Of a stretch of DNA of 64,000 nucleotides, positions 27,097-35,582 are shown piece after piece. Numbering within the stretch: the stretch's first letter is position 1; every line of letters starts with the position of its first letter. The DNA lies in NCBI RefSeq assembly GCF_020386975.1, contig NZ_JABFNK010000005.1:124001-188000 (forward strand), read 5' to 3'. The notes under the pieces are model-generated. The model did not search any database, was not told where the DNA came from, and saw nothing but the letters and a program-made list of their open reading frames with translations. Both the position numbers and the translations under genes were made by a program. The DNA is from Thermococcus bergensis (GTDB lineage Archaea; Methanobacteriota_B; Thermococci; Thermococcales; Thermococcaceae).

Positions 27097-27140
27097 TACC
27101 AAAATGTAAAGTCCAGTCGAATGTTTTTTATATTTTGGTA
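27097..27140. promoter_or_regulatory. Candidate CopR operator with divergent promoters
   Basis: Inverted arms TACCAAAAT (27097-27105) and ATTTTGGTA (27132-27140) are perfect complements with their starts 35 bases apart. The left arm overlaps the copA TATA on the minus strand (GGTATAAATA) and the right arm overlaps the copR TATA (TTTTATATT). Such a layout would let one dimeric or tetrameric regulator close both promoters. Confidence 0.65.
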
Positions 27141-27163
27141 ACCCATCGGCAGGTGAGGTGTTA

Positions 27164-27766
27164 ATGATGAACAGGCTGGACGACCTTGACCTAAAGCTCA
27201 TATACCTCCTGCTGGACGACGCGAGGCTCAGCATATCCGAGCTGACCGAGAGGCTTGGAGTCAGCAGGCCGACTGTTAGGGCTAGGCTGGAAAAGCTTGA
27301 AAAGGAGGGAATAATCGAGGGCTACACCATACGGCTGAACCCGGAGCTTCAGAGGGCCCACAACGTGATCGCTCTCATCGTCAAAACTGAAAACCCGGAG
27401 AAGATGGATGAATTTGATGAGATATTTGAGATCAACCGCTTCACGAGCACCAAGTACCTCATAAAAGTCGCCGTCAATACCATGGAAGACCTCAAGCGGG
27501 TCATCGAGGGGACGGGCGTTGAAGTCCTCGAAATAATGCCCATCCTTGAGAGCAGGGAAAAAAGGCTCAGACCCAAGGTAAAGGTTCCCTTCAGGTGCGA
27601 CTACTGCGGAAAGGAAATCGTTGGGGAGCCGATAGTCTATAGGTACCGCAACAGGGCCTACTTCTTCTGCTGTCCGACCTGCCTCACGGAGTTCAAGAAA
27701 ATCCGGGAGAACCTGGAGAAGACAAAGGAGAAGGGCGCAGTGGGAGCCAAGGGGCACGAACATTGA
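27164..27766 (+). CDS. copR: Copper-responsive regulator CopR (Lrp-type HTH plus TRASH domain)
   Basis: A 200-residue regulator. Residues about 5-60 form an AsnC/Lrp-type helix-turn-helix ('ISELTERLGVSRPTVRARL'). The C-terminal part is a TRASH metal-binding domain, with CDYCGKEI followed by 'FCCPTCLTEF', which would bind Cu(I). CopR of Thermococcus is known to control copA and its own gene. Divergent position to copA supports this. The tail is rich in Lys and ends in His. Starts at 27164 and 27167 are both possible. Confidence 0.92.
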   Translation: MMNRLDDLDLKLIYLLLDDARLSISELTERLGVSRPTVRARLEKLEKEGIIEGYTIRLNPELQRAHNVIALIVKTENPEKMDEFDEIFEINRFTSTKYLIKVAVNTMEDLKRVIEGTGVEVLEIMPILESREKRLRPKVKVPFRCDYCGKEIVGEPIVYRYRNRAYFFCCPTCLTEFKKIRENLEKTKEKGAVGAKGHEH

Positions 27767-27795
27767 CCTCGGGACTCGGGAAGAGTGAAGAGTAA

Positions 27796-27816
27796 GGGGG
27801 TCTTTATTAAACCCCC
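27796..27816 (+). terminator. Possible terminator after copR
   Basis: GGGGGT and ACCCCC surround an A/T-rich loop, 30 bases after the copR stop. A further G-run/T-run follows. It resembles a hairpin and is placed where transcription of copR should end. Confidence 0.4.
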
Positions 27817-28048
27817 CAACTCGGCTTTTTCGTGAAGGAAGCTTTTGGGGGTTTACCCGCTTTCCGGAAATTCCCCCATCAAACGTTACCAACCACGGGT
27901 TTACAAAAATTATAAATATCTGGTAGCTCTGTTTTTATTCACCGGTGTTTTAATGGAGATGTAGCAATGGCAGATAGGCGGAAGTTTCCAGGTTAATGGC
28001 ACTTCCTTGCAATCCCAAATCCCGGCTTGCCGGTAGAAGGTGAACCCC

Positions 28049-28237
28049 ATGGTCAGCGAGGTGATCCGGCTAACCGGCGTCTCCAAATCCTTCAAATCCT
28101 TTGGGGACGTTGAGGTGCTTAGGTGCATAGACCTCTCAATCCGTGAGGGGGAGTTCGTGGTGATAGCCGGAGAGAACGGCTCCGGTAAGACAACGCTCAA
28201 GGAGAATCTTAATGTTTCTTATGGATTTAGAACTTGA
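28049..28237 (+). pseudogene. 5' fragment of an ABC transporter ATPase gene
   Basis: The first 52 or so codons read as a normal ABC ATPase N-terminus: 'VIRLTGVSKSF', an A-loop region, and Walker A ENGSGKTT. After GKTTL the text changes to unrelated residues and stops at 28237. The signature, Walker B and switch regions are missing. GGTGAA precedes ATG 28049. The break coincides with the left edge of an AT-rich segment carrying an MFS gene, so the gene was cut by an insertion or deletion. Confidence 0.7.
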
Positions 28238-28261
28238 TGAGCATACTAGGGGGAATACACA

Positions 28262-29467
28262 ATGAAGAAAAATGCTTTATTTTTATCCCTTGCATATTTT
28301 CTTTCTGTAATTGGAGATGGTGTTAGAACGGTTGTTCTGCCATTAATAGTTTTAGATATCACGAACTCAACATATTTTATGGGCTTGATCTTCTCAATTG
28401 AGACAATAGTTTTTATCATCTGTGGGATGTTCTCGGGTGCTATTGCAGACAGGATGAATAAAAAATACCTCCTTATTGGCTCAGATATATCAAGAGCAAT
28501 CCTTGTTTTGAGCATTATTCCCGTAGGTAGTGGTTACCCCCAGTTTTTCAAAATCTGGGTGTTAATTGTGGCAGTGCTGATGAGCTTTGCGGAAACATTC
28601 TTTAGGCCCGCTTTTTTTGCTCTGGTGCCTGAAATCGTTGATGAAAAGGATATTGATAGGTTTAATTCACTTTTAACTACATTGTCCAAAGGTGGGAATG
28701 TAATTGGGTTCTCGCTTGGAGGGGTTTTATACAACACACTAAAGATCAACGCCCTCCTTGTGGACGGACTGTCATTTTTAGCTTCCGCAGCGATAATCGG
28801 GACTATAGCAGTAACTCAAAAGCCGATGGTGGGGTCTAACAGGAACATACTAAAAGACCTGAAAGAGGGCATGGTATTCATAGGAACCAACGGATTCATA
28901 CGGAGCATACTGTATTACGGCCTTTTGATGAACTTTTTCTCCGCCCCCATAATGATCACAATGCCGGCGCTGGCGAAGGTTCTCTTCCCAGAAAAAAGCG
29001 GATATGTCTATGGACTCATGAAAATAGGGTCGAGTGCGGGGGTAATAATCGCAGGTATCCTCCTTTTATCCCTCAAAAAGATAAACAGAAAAACCTTGTT
29101 TGTTTTGGGCATCACGGGAGAGGGCGTGGCGATGCTCCTACTCGGATCATTACAGCCAATATCTGGACAATATGAGCTAATACTGCTGATACTGATAGCA
29201 ATGAACTTCATCCTGGGCGTTTCTGTGGCTATACTGAACATACCCATTACCAGCTGGCTCCAGATATATACTCCTCAAGAGATGAGAGGAAAGGTGAAAA
29301 TGATTAATGACGTGATTCTGTCTGTTCCAATTGCAGTCTCTCCTCCATTATTTGGGTACGTATTAGAAAAAATTAACATATTCACTCTGCTTATCTTCAT
29401 GGGTGCTATGATGACCATTATTGGGTTCAGTGCATATTTTAATATGGTAGAGCCTGAAAAGGGATAG
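28262..29467 (+). CDS. MFS transporter (DHA3-like)
   Basis: A 401-residue protein with about 12 membrane helices. The loop 2-3 motif 'GAIADRMNKKYLLIGSD' is the standard MFS motif, and the general layout resembles the DHA3 drug-efflux or enterobactin-exporter subgroup. Substrate unknown. GGGGG lies seven bases before ATG 28262. The gene is AT-rich compared with its flanks and lies exactly between a broken ATPase gene and a broken acetyltransferase gene, which suggests that it came in by horizontal transfer. Confidence 0.85.
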   Translation: MKKNALFLSLAYFLSVIGDGVRTVVLPLIVLDITNSTYFMGLIFSIETIVFIICGMFSGAIADRMNKKYLLIGSDISRAILVLSIIPVGSGYPQFFKIWVLIVAVLMSFAETFFRPAFFALVPEIVDEKDIDRFNSLLTTLSKGGNVIGFSLGGVLYNTLKINALLVDGLSFLASAAIIGTIAVTQKPMVGSNRNILKDLKEGMVFIGTNGFIRSILYYGLLMNFFSAPIMITMPALAKVLFPEKSGYVYGLMKIGSSAGVIIAGILLLSLKKINRKTLFVLGITGEGVAMLLLGSLQPISGQYELILLILIAMNFILGVSVAILNIPITSWLQIYTPQEMRGKVKMINDVILSVPIAVSPPLFGYVLEKINIFTLLIFMGAMMTIIGFSAYFNMVEPEKG

Positions 29468-29471
29468 TGTT

Positions 29472-29564
29472 TACAAAAAGCTCGGCTACACCATCGAGAG
29501 GGAGCACGAGATTGAGCTTGAAGGCAAAAAATACAGGTTCTACAGAATGGTGAAGCCGTTCTAA
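29472..29564 (+). pseudogene. 3' fragment, probably of a GNAT acetyltransferase gene
   Basis: Thirty codons ending in TAA at 29562-29564 read 'YKKLGYTIEREHEIEL' and then 'KKYRFYRMVKPF', a typical C-terminal strand of GNAT acetyltransferases. There is no start codon or upstream part. It abuts the 3' end of the MFS gene. Confidence 0.55.
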
Positions 29565-29596
29565 CCCCGGATAGTTCTTCTGCCTTCAAAAAGCAG

Positions 29597-30511
29597 TTAT
29601 TTGTGGATTTCTTCTCTGGAGAGCACGTACACTCCAAGAAGCATGATCATGCCAAAGAAGACCTTCAGTGCCGTGAGACTCTCGCCAAGAGCCAGGAAGG
29701 CGAAGAGAGCACCTATGAGTGAAGAAGTTGAGAAAATTGCCCCCGTCCTCATCGCACCGATTTCTCTGAGGGCAAAGAGAAATAACACGAGAGAAAAGCC
29801 TATGCTGAACGCACCGACGGTTAAAACGTACGGAAGGCTCTGGAGCGGGATGTAAAAGGGGACTCCAATTAGAGAGGCCAGAGTTAATAGTGCACTTCCT
29901 CCAAACAGCCCCTTCAGTGAAGTTACTAGGAGCAAGTCCCTCTTAACACTTAACAGCTTGCTCAGGTTATTATCTATCGCCCATGAAAGACCTGCAAGGA
30001 TTATTAAAATGTTCCCAAGAATGCCTTTGCTCAACTCCACTTCTCCGAAGTTTTCTGTCGAGATAACAACGGCTCCGATTAAAATTAGAAGAATTCCCAG
30101 AATACCTCTTCTTGAAGTCCTCTCTTTAAAGATTAGCAGGGCGATCAACACCGTAAACAGCGTTTCAGTGTTGAGCAGGAGGGATGCATTGACTGCAGTC
30201 GTTCTATAAAGCCCAAACATAAAGAACAGCGGCGCCAGAAAGGAGCCGAAAAGCACTATAAAAGCCAGCAACAGCAAATCCCGCCTTGAGAAGCCTTCCT
30301 GGGCTTTAACACTGGATTCAAGCCGTTCAAGGATTCTATCCTTAAGGGGCGTGAGACGGAGGAGCATCAGAACTATTCCAGCTGTTATGTAGATGCTCCC
30401 CGCCACGATCATCGGGTGGATGTCCCTGAGGGATATTTTGTTCAGGGTTGAGCTCATCCCGAATAAGAGAGCTGCGAGGAGGGCACTTGCGTAGCCGTAA
30501 TGGTGGGTCAT
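29597..30511 (-). CDS. EamA/DMT-family transporter
   Basis: A 304-residue protein with ten membrane helices in two repeated EamA units, for example 'LAALLFGMSSTLNKISL' at the start and 'LAGLSWAIDNNLSKLL' in the second half. Members of the drug/metabolite transporter group export amino acids, nucleosides or metabolites; the substrate here is unknown. A TATA-like CTTTATAAG lies upstream (30530-30540). It converges with the acetyltransferase fragment. Confidence 0.88.
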   Translation of the reverse strand: MTHHYGYASALLAALLFGMSSTLNKISLRDIHPMIVAGSIYITAGIVLMLLRLTPLKDRILERLESSVKAQEGFSRRDLLLLAFIVLFGSFLAPLFFMFGLYRTTAVNASLLLNTETLFTVLIALLIFKERTSRRGILGILLILIGAVVISTENFGEVELSKGILGNILIILAGLSWAIDNNLSKLLSVKRDLLLVTSLKGLFGGSALLTLASLIGVPFYIPLQSLPYVLTVGAFSIGFSLVLFLFALREIGAMRTGAIFSTSSLIGALFAFLALGESLTALKVFFGMIMLLGVYVLSREEIHK

Positions 30512-30684
30512 GTGGTAAAGCTGGAATAAAGCCTTTATAAGCCTAGTTCACACGAAAAGGGTGAGGGTAGCATAAAATCGCACTGTTTCATCTAAAGTGC
30601 CACCGGCTGGGATTGCTCCCTAAGTTATGGGTGCAGAGAGAAGGAATGCCGCGAATTTAAAAAGCCCGAACCCGAAAAATCCGG

Positions 30685-31440
30685 TTAAGCAAGAAAAATG
30701 ATGTAGAAGAGACTCACAGCCACGAGCACCACACCCACGGCTAAGTCCATGTTTCCAATTATCTTTGAAAGCCTGTTAACAGCTTCTCCGGCTTTTTCGT
30801 ATTTTCCGGCATAGTGGAACCCGAGAGTGACCAGCAAAAGCGGAAGGACTGAAATACCCACAAAGGTTAGCAGAAAGACCATCTTGGTCATAATCGAGAA
30901 CCCAGCTCCGGAGACTATGGAAGACATAACCAGATATATGGGAAGGGCACAGCCACAGGAAAGCGATATCAATGCCATTATAGAGCCAGAAAGGAAGGCA
31001 ACCGGGGGAGATGTTGCTTTTTCTATTACAGTATTTGTCTTTTCCCGGAGGGGGTTCATCAACTGAAAGCTCACAACACCTTTTGCGGAGAGTATCTTGT
31101 AGGCTCCAACAGATATTCCAAGAAAGGCCGCCAAATAGCGCAAAACTGAGAACTTGGTAACGAGCCCCATAAAGAAATACCCCAAAAGGGCGAATCCCAC
31201 AAAAGCTCCTGCAGTGAAGGATAGCCCAACCTTGAGGACTTTCCTCTCATCTACGAGAACTATAGCGGATAGAAGAAAAATTATCATCAGAAAAACAGAG
31301 GGCCGGAGGGCATTAAGAATCCCCAAAGCCACAACCGATAGGGTTGTTCCGGCATATTGGGAGAAAGACTCAGCTAACACGTAGGTAGGTAATAAACTTA
31401 ACAAAAATAAGAAAACCAACGAATAAAATTTACGCCTCAT
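30685..31440 (-). CDS. CcdA/DsbD-like membrane protein
   Basis: A 251-residue protein with an N-terminal signal-like helix and about six further membrane helices. The 'ISLSCGCALPIYLV' segment holds the Cys-Gly-Cys plus Pro pattern of the CcdA family, and an early 'ILNALRPSVFL' matches the first half repeat, although there with no Cys. CcdA proteins carry reducing power across the membrane; loss of the first Cys suggests a different role such as metal or sulfur transport. It is 17 bases behind a Met/His-rich membrane protein and probably in the same operon. Confidence 0.7.
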   Translation of the reverse strand: MRRKFYSLVFLFLLSLLPTYVLAESFSQYAGTTLSVVALGILNALRPSVFLMIIFLLSAIVLVDERKVLKVGLSFTAGAFVGFALLGYFFMGLVTKFSVLRYLAAFLGISVGAYKILSAKGVVSFQLMNPLREKTNTVIEKATSPPVAFLSGSIMALISLSCGCALPIYLVMSSIVSGAGFSIMTKMVFLLTFVGISVLPLLLVTLGFHYAGKYEKAGEAVNRLSKIIGNMDLAVGVVLVAVSLFYIIFLA

Positions 31441-31457
31441 TTCTCTCGCCTTTAGCT

Positions 31458-31802
31458 TTAGTGCTCCTCTTCCTCTTCAAAGCCCATAAACCTTTCGCAG
31501 GTCTCGTGCATTTCCTTCATCTCTTCCCAGCCAGTGCCCATGTGCTCTTCCATTTCCTTCTCCATTTCCTCATGGAGCTCAGCGAAGTTTCCATCGGCCA
31601 TGTAATCCTCCATTTCTTCGTGTTCATCCATCATATCATGCATGCCATATCCCATCATGCCCATTCCGTGACCACCCATCATTCCCCAGCCATTCCAAAA
31701 GCTTCCTCTCTCTTCATCAATCCAGCCGGAATGGGCGAGGCTGTATGGAACTGCTATAAGTGCCCCGATTATGAATCCTATCAGCAGTGACTTCCACTCC
31801 AT
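31458..31802 (-). CDS. Met/His-rich membrane-anchored metal-binding protein
   Basis: A 114-residue protein with one N-terminal membrane helix (about residues 5-23) and an exterior domain full of Met, His, Glu and Gly: 'GWGMMGGHGMGMMGYGMHD' followed by a Glu/His tail. Such sequences bind copper or silver. It is transcribed just before the CcdA-like gene, so the two may work together in exporting or handling copper outside the cell. The family is unnamed to me. Confidence 0.7.
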   Translation of the reverse strand: MEWKSLLIGFIIGALIAVPYSLAHSGWIDEERGSFWNGWGMMGGHGMGMMGYGMHDMMDEHEEMEDYMADGNFAELHEEMEKEMEEHMGTGWEEMKEMHETCERFMGFEEEEEH

Positions 31803-31870
31803 AGTACCATCTCCCTTTTTCTAAGCACTACTAAGTGAACAAATGCTAATAGGCTTATCATTCCCAACAT
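31781..31870 (-). CDS. Possible 29-residue membrane microprotein
   Basis: A short frame begins Met-Leu-Gly-Met-Ile-Ser-Leu-Leu and contains one hydrophobic helix, then 'LRKREMVLWSGSHC'. Its end overlaps the start of the Met/His-rich protein gene, so the two would be translationally coupled. A TATA-like element (AAGTTTATCC) lies about 40 bases upstream on the same strand. No Shine-Dalgarno is obvious. Confidence 0.3.
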   Translation of the reverse strand: MLGMISLLAFVHLVVLRKREMVLWSGSHC

Positions 31871-31953
31871 GATAAGCAAAAGATTGTTTCTTTGCCAGTA
31901 TGGAAGGATAAACTTAATTGGAAGTTCGCAAAGATAATCAACAGGCGAGAGAC

Positions 31954-32565
31954 GTGAATCCCGCGAAAAAATATGATAGATTTGCAAGGTTCTACGATCT
32001 GTTTGAAAGCCCTATGGAAATGAAAGCCTTTTCAAAGTACAGGAAGAGGGCATTAAGCCTGGTTAAAGGTAGAGTACTTGAGATAGGGGTAGGTACAGGC
32101 AAAAACCTGGCCTATTACCCAAAGAACGTGGAAGCCATTGGTATAGATTTCAGCAAAAACATGCTAAAGAAGGCTGATGAACGAAGAAGGAAGCTCGGGC
32201 TTGAAAACGTCAAGCTCTTGTACATGGACGCCCAAGATCTGGAGTTTGAGGATAATACCTTCGACACCATAGTTAGCACGTTCGTGTTTTGCACTGTTCC
32301 GGATCCGATTAAAGGGCTAAAAGAGGCTTACAGAGTCCTAAAACCCGGAGGAAGGGCAATATTTCTTGAGCACATGAAAAGCGAATCAAAGCTTCTCAAC
32401 GTCCCCCTCTACCTCATGGAGCCCTTCATAAGAACGCTCCTCGGAACTTCTCTGCTGAGGGAAACTCAGAGAAACATCGAGAGGGCGGGCTTTAAAATAG
32501 AAAAGGTCGAGAACCTCTTCTATGATATCGTGAGGCTGATAGTGGCGACAAAGAATAAGGAGTAA
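31954..32565 (+). CDS. Class I SAM-dependent methyltransferase
   Basis: A Rossmann-fold methyltransferase of about 203 residues. Motif I is 'VLEIGVGTGKNL', motif II 'IGIDFSKNML', and motif IV 'FDTIVSTFVFCTVPDP', followed by 'VLKPGGRAIFLEHM', all typical of the UbiE/phospholipid-methyltransferase-like group. Substrate unknown. A TTG at 31918 opens the frame, but GTG 31954 has a purine-rich stretch (GGCGAGAGAC) before it and starts near the first conserved residues; the choice is uncertain. Confidence 0.85.
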   Translation: MNPAKKYDRFARFYDLFESPMEMKAFSKYRKRALSLVKGRVLEIGVGTGKNLAYYPKNVEAIGIDFSKNMLKKADERRRKLGLENVKLLYMDAQDLEFEDNTFDTIVSTFVFCTVPDPIKGLKEAYRVLKPGGRAIFLEHMKSESKLLNVPLYLMEPFIRTLLGTSLLRETQRNIERAGFKIEKVENLFYDIVRLIVATKNKE

Positions 32566-32599
32566 ATTGTTAATCATTATCCTTCGAGGATCTTCAGCG

Positions 32600-33050
32600 T
32601 CACGGTTTCCAGGGGGAAGCTTTTGGGCATCCACGAGATGCTCCTCAGTATTCCGCTTGATCCGGTTCAGCTCGTGTTCATTAGAACTCTCGGAGGTTTT
32701 ATCATAGGAATCACGGGGGATAGCTTTGGGTAGTATCGCCGGATGGATGCTTACTGAATACCTAGGCAATCCACTCTCCCTGACAAAGATATTCAGTGGA
32801 GTCCTAATATCGGCTCCTCTCCTCTTCAGCTTCACTTTTCCGGTAATCCTGATAACGTTCCTGTTCCATTAGATACGCCTTGACGTTGCAAAGGGAGTCA
32901 TTGCTCCTGTGGCATTCTTTGCGCCCCTCTACATCTCCAAATATCCGGGGATGGGACTCTCAATACCAATGGCATTCGGTATTTCCCTGCTCCTTTCCAT
33001 GGGGGACCATCGTTGTATCTTCTCTGATGATAAAATCCCTCTATGGTTGG
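32600..33050 (+). pseudogene. Decayed ABC-2 type permease gene
   Basis: Hydrophobic, membrane-like text is spread over several frames. One frame reads 'EMLLSIPLDPVQLVFIRTL' and ends at a TAG near 32730; the next continues with 'GVLISAPLLFSF' and then, after another in-frame stop at about 32870, 'DVAKGVIAPVAFFAPLYI'; a third shift near 33000 reaches 'TIVVSSLMIKSLYGW'. This is the pattern of an ABC-2 permease with several frameshifts and stops. It is not expected to function. The ABC permease at 41951 has a similar style. Confidence 0.55.
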
Positions 33051-33242
33051 TCTAAGATTATATACGTCCAAACAGTGAAAACTATCGGAAGTTGTAAGTT
33101 TTTACGTACTCAATGTTCAGACATCAGGTTCACAGGATATTGCTTTTTTATAGTAGTTTGTTAACTTAATGTTTTAAACATAAAGTTTAGAAAAAACTTA
33201 AATTCGTAATTAATACTATTTGTAATTGGAGAGCTAGTAAGG
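33051..33242. other. AT-rich intergenic stretch
   Basis: About 190 bases of strongly AT-rich DNA, rich in short A and T runs, with TATA-like elements near 33180-33215 that could drive the permease gene at 33243. No gene is seen. Confidence 0.35.
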
Positions 33243-34388
33243 ATGTCAGAAAGTAACAGGTGGCCCGGACAGATGTGTTTTAACTCTATCTTGCTTCATT
33301 ACTTTAACAGGCTTATGAAATACTACGGGCTGGCGATGGGCTCTTCATTATTCTTCTCTATACTTTCAAAAACGCCATTTATAATCGAGCCACTCATTTT
33401 ATACATCACAGTATTTGTTATTGGATATGTTATTGAATGCAACTCTACGTTATACCAGATAAGGAAATTCTCCTGTGGTGGTAGATATTACAATCTTGAA
33501 AAATTTGGTATTATATCAGCGCTTTTTGCCTTCTCCATGTTTTATGTATTCTCAGTTTCTGGCATTATGATAGCTATTGGTGGATTTGAATTCTCGGTGA
33601 ATGATATCCTGAATATGAGCCTTGTCTCAACAATTTATTCGTGCTTCCTTCTGTTTGGAGTATTTCTGATTTCTGGTCTAATCCCTGCGGTAATATTGCT
33701 AATGATTGTGGTGATTCAGACATCATTGATAGTTGGGAATTCGGGAAGTATTTCAGAGTTGGTTATGGGGATCCCTAAAACTGAGAATCCCATCTTAATA
33801 TCATTATCAACCATGGCCCTTACCATACTATTCCTAACATTTATAGGAAGGGAGCCAAGTGTGAGACCAGTCATGATCCCAGTAAAATTTTTTAAAGGAA
33901 CCCTGGCGTGGATTTCCTTCATTATGAGCTACTCAGTAAGGTACTCCTTTATAACTGCCCCTATACTTATGTCCCCCATTATTTACAAATATATTTCAGG
34001 GCTTGAAAGAATTGAAATAATATACATGACTATTGGATACCTTCTCCCATCTTTTTTGATTAGTAGTGTTAGTGTGGCAGATACGTTGAGACTCTTAAAC
34101 TTTAGGAAACTCTTTATTTCCTTATCAATGTTCACCCTGTTTTCAATGATCATAACCGTTCCATTTACCGTCGGGATAAACACTAAAATTATCCTCAGGT
34201 TGATATTGTGGTCATTTCTTGGTTCCAGTATAGCACTCTTGAGGAAATTCAAAAAGTACTACGGAAAAGATTCAATATTGCTTCCCTTTCTGGCGTCTAT
34301 CCTAATGATCCTGGGGATATATTTTGGACCAATGGTAGTTCCCTTTGCGTTCATATTTTTGTATGTATTCCTGCGGAGGTGTGAATGA
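33243..34388 (+). CDS. Multi-spanning membrane protein, putative ABC permease
   Basis: A 381-residue hydrophobic protein with about ten membrane helices and no clear sequence signature. Its stop overlaps the start of an ABC ATPase gene (ATGA), so it is presumably the membrane partner of that ATPase. Codon use is AT-rich, unlike the flanking housekeeping genes, and the N-terminus starts with 'MSESNRWPGQMCF', a short soluble segment. Function and substrate are unknown; the neighbouring radical SAM remnant points to peptide or small-molecule export. Confidence 0.6.
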   Translation: MSESNRWPGQMCFNSILLHYFNRLMKYYGLAMGSSLFFSILSKTPFIIEPLILYITVFVIGYVIECNSTLYQIRKFSCGGRYYNLEKFGIISALFAFSMFYVFSVSGIMIAIGGFEFSVNDILNMSLVSTIYSCFLLFGVFLISGLIPAVILLMIVVIQTSLIVGNSGSISELVMGIPKTENPILISLSTMALTILFLTFIGREPSVRPVMIPVKFFKGTLAWISFIMSYSVRYSFITAPILMSPIIYKYISGLERIEIIYMTIGYLLPSFLISSVSVADTLRLLNFRKLFISLSMFTLFSMIITVPFTVGINTKIILRLILWSFLGSSIALLRKFKKYYGKDSILLPFLASILMILGIYFGPMVVPFAFIFLYVFLRRCE

Positions 34389-35293
34389 TGGGGGAACCTC
34401 TCATTATGTGCAAAGAACTAACAAAAACATTTGGAAAAACACGTGCTCTTGACAGGATTAACTTTTCAGCCCCTCCGGGACTGATAATATTGCTTGGTAA
34501 AAACGGAAGTGGGAAAAGCACCTTGGCTAAGATAATCAGTACGCTTTTACCCTACGACGAGGGGAATGTAAAGGTAAAAGGAAAGGAAGTAAACTCAAAC
34601 AAAAGAGAAATCCGGCAAATGATATCATACCTACCCCAAGATAATATAGTCGAGGATGTCTTAACTGTTCAGGAAATTGTTGAACTGTATTCCAGGCTTT
34701 TTGGAGAACCCGAAACTAAGGCAGATGAGCTATTGGATTACCTGGGGCTCTCTCCGTATAGGGACACTCTTGCCGGAAACTTAAGCGGAGGCTTAAAAAG
34801 GCGCCTGTCAATACTCCTTGCATTTCTACCTGACAGAGACATTTATATTTTGGACGAACCATTCGAAGAGCTGGATTTTTGGGGGCGAATTAAGGTTATG
34901 GAGCTAATTCATCACGCTTTAAAGAAAGGTAAAAGCATTTTCCTCATATCTCACACGGCCACCTGGCTTGAGGAGATAGCCGATTATATATTGATTCTAC
35001 ATCAAGGAAAACTACTGTACGCAGATTCTCCCAACAATCTGAAACAGGCATTTAAGGATGTTTATGCAATAGATATGGAGTCACTTTCGGAGATTAAGAA
35101 AATCCTGAAAAACCCCCATAATGTAACAGTGGCAATCAATGAAAGAGTGTCGGTCGTTGGAGAACGCCATGCCCTCTCCAATATTACAAAGATTAAAAAC
35201 GAAGAGATCCGGGAGGCATCTATCAGCGAAATATGCGCTTTTATCGCGAACAATGCAGCTTTACAGCAAAGCAACTTCATCAAAAAACTATAA
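34385..35293 (+). CDS. ABC transporter ATPase
   Basis: A 302-residue ATPase with Walker A GKNGSGKST, a Q-loop 'YLPQDN', the signature LSGGLKRRL, and Walker B 'IYILDEPFEELD', in which Phe-Glu-Glu replaces the common Thr-x-Gly after the catalytic Glu. The switch His is in 'LISHTATWLEE'. The C-terminal 80 residues are an extra domain of unknown role. It is coupled to the permease upstream. GGAGGTG lies just before its start. Confidence 0.88.
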   Translation: MMGEPLIMCKELTKTFGKTRALDRINFSAPPGLIILLGKNGSGKSTLAKIISTLLPYDEGNVKVKGKEVNSNKREIRQMISYLPQDNIVEDVLTVQEIVELYSRLFGEPETKADELLDYLGLSPYRDTLAGNLSGGLKRRLSILLAFLPDRDIYILDEPFEELDFWGRIKVMELIHHALKKGKSIFLISHTATWLEEIADYILILHQGKLLYADSPNNLKQAFKDVYAIDMESLSEIKKILKNPHNVTVAINERVSVVGERHALSNITKIKNEEIREASISEICAFIANNAALQQSNFIKKL

Positions 35294-35326
35294 AATTTCA
35301 TACTGCATGCTCTGGAGGTTTGAGAA

Positions 35327-35578
35327 ATGCCTCACAAGATGATCAAATCTCGGTTAATGGAGGAAGTTAAATACACTGCGAAAGAGCTTGGCATTCTTGG
35401 AGTGAACGCCTTAGCGAACGTAGTCATAATCATATGGCAATTTCCAGAGGATGCAAAGGCGGATGTAGATCAAGAGCTTACTATTTCAGTGGTAAAAATC
35501 CATCTGCCCCGGATGTTATCTTCTGCAACCTCTGGAGGCTCTTGTTTTCGGAAAATATCAAAGAACCTCAGAGTTGAG
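35327..35578 (+). pseudogene. Broken radical SAM/SPASM gene, or a peptide gene fused to its remnant
   Basis: A strong ribosome site (GGAGGTTTGAGA) precedes ATG 35327, and the first 35-40 codons read as normal protein, including 'LMEEVKYTAKELGILGVN' and a hydrophobic patch. A second frame, one base back, takes over near 35430 and reads 'RGCKGGCRSRAYYFSGKN', then 'PSAPDVIFC' up to TGA 35576-35578. That is the last part of a SPASM cluster domain. The CxxxCxxC core is missing. Either a radical SAM gene lost its middle, or a short peptide gene was joined to the gene's tail. Confidence 0.5.
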
Positions 35579-35582
35579 AAAA

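Noticed and set aside
32386-32835. A 149-codon minus-strand frame over the methyltransferase end and the dead permease
   Set aside because: It is antisense to a confident methyltransferase gene and has low-complexity, charged text without motifs.
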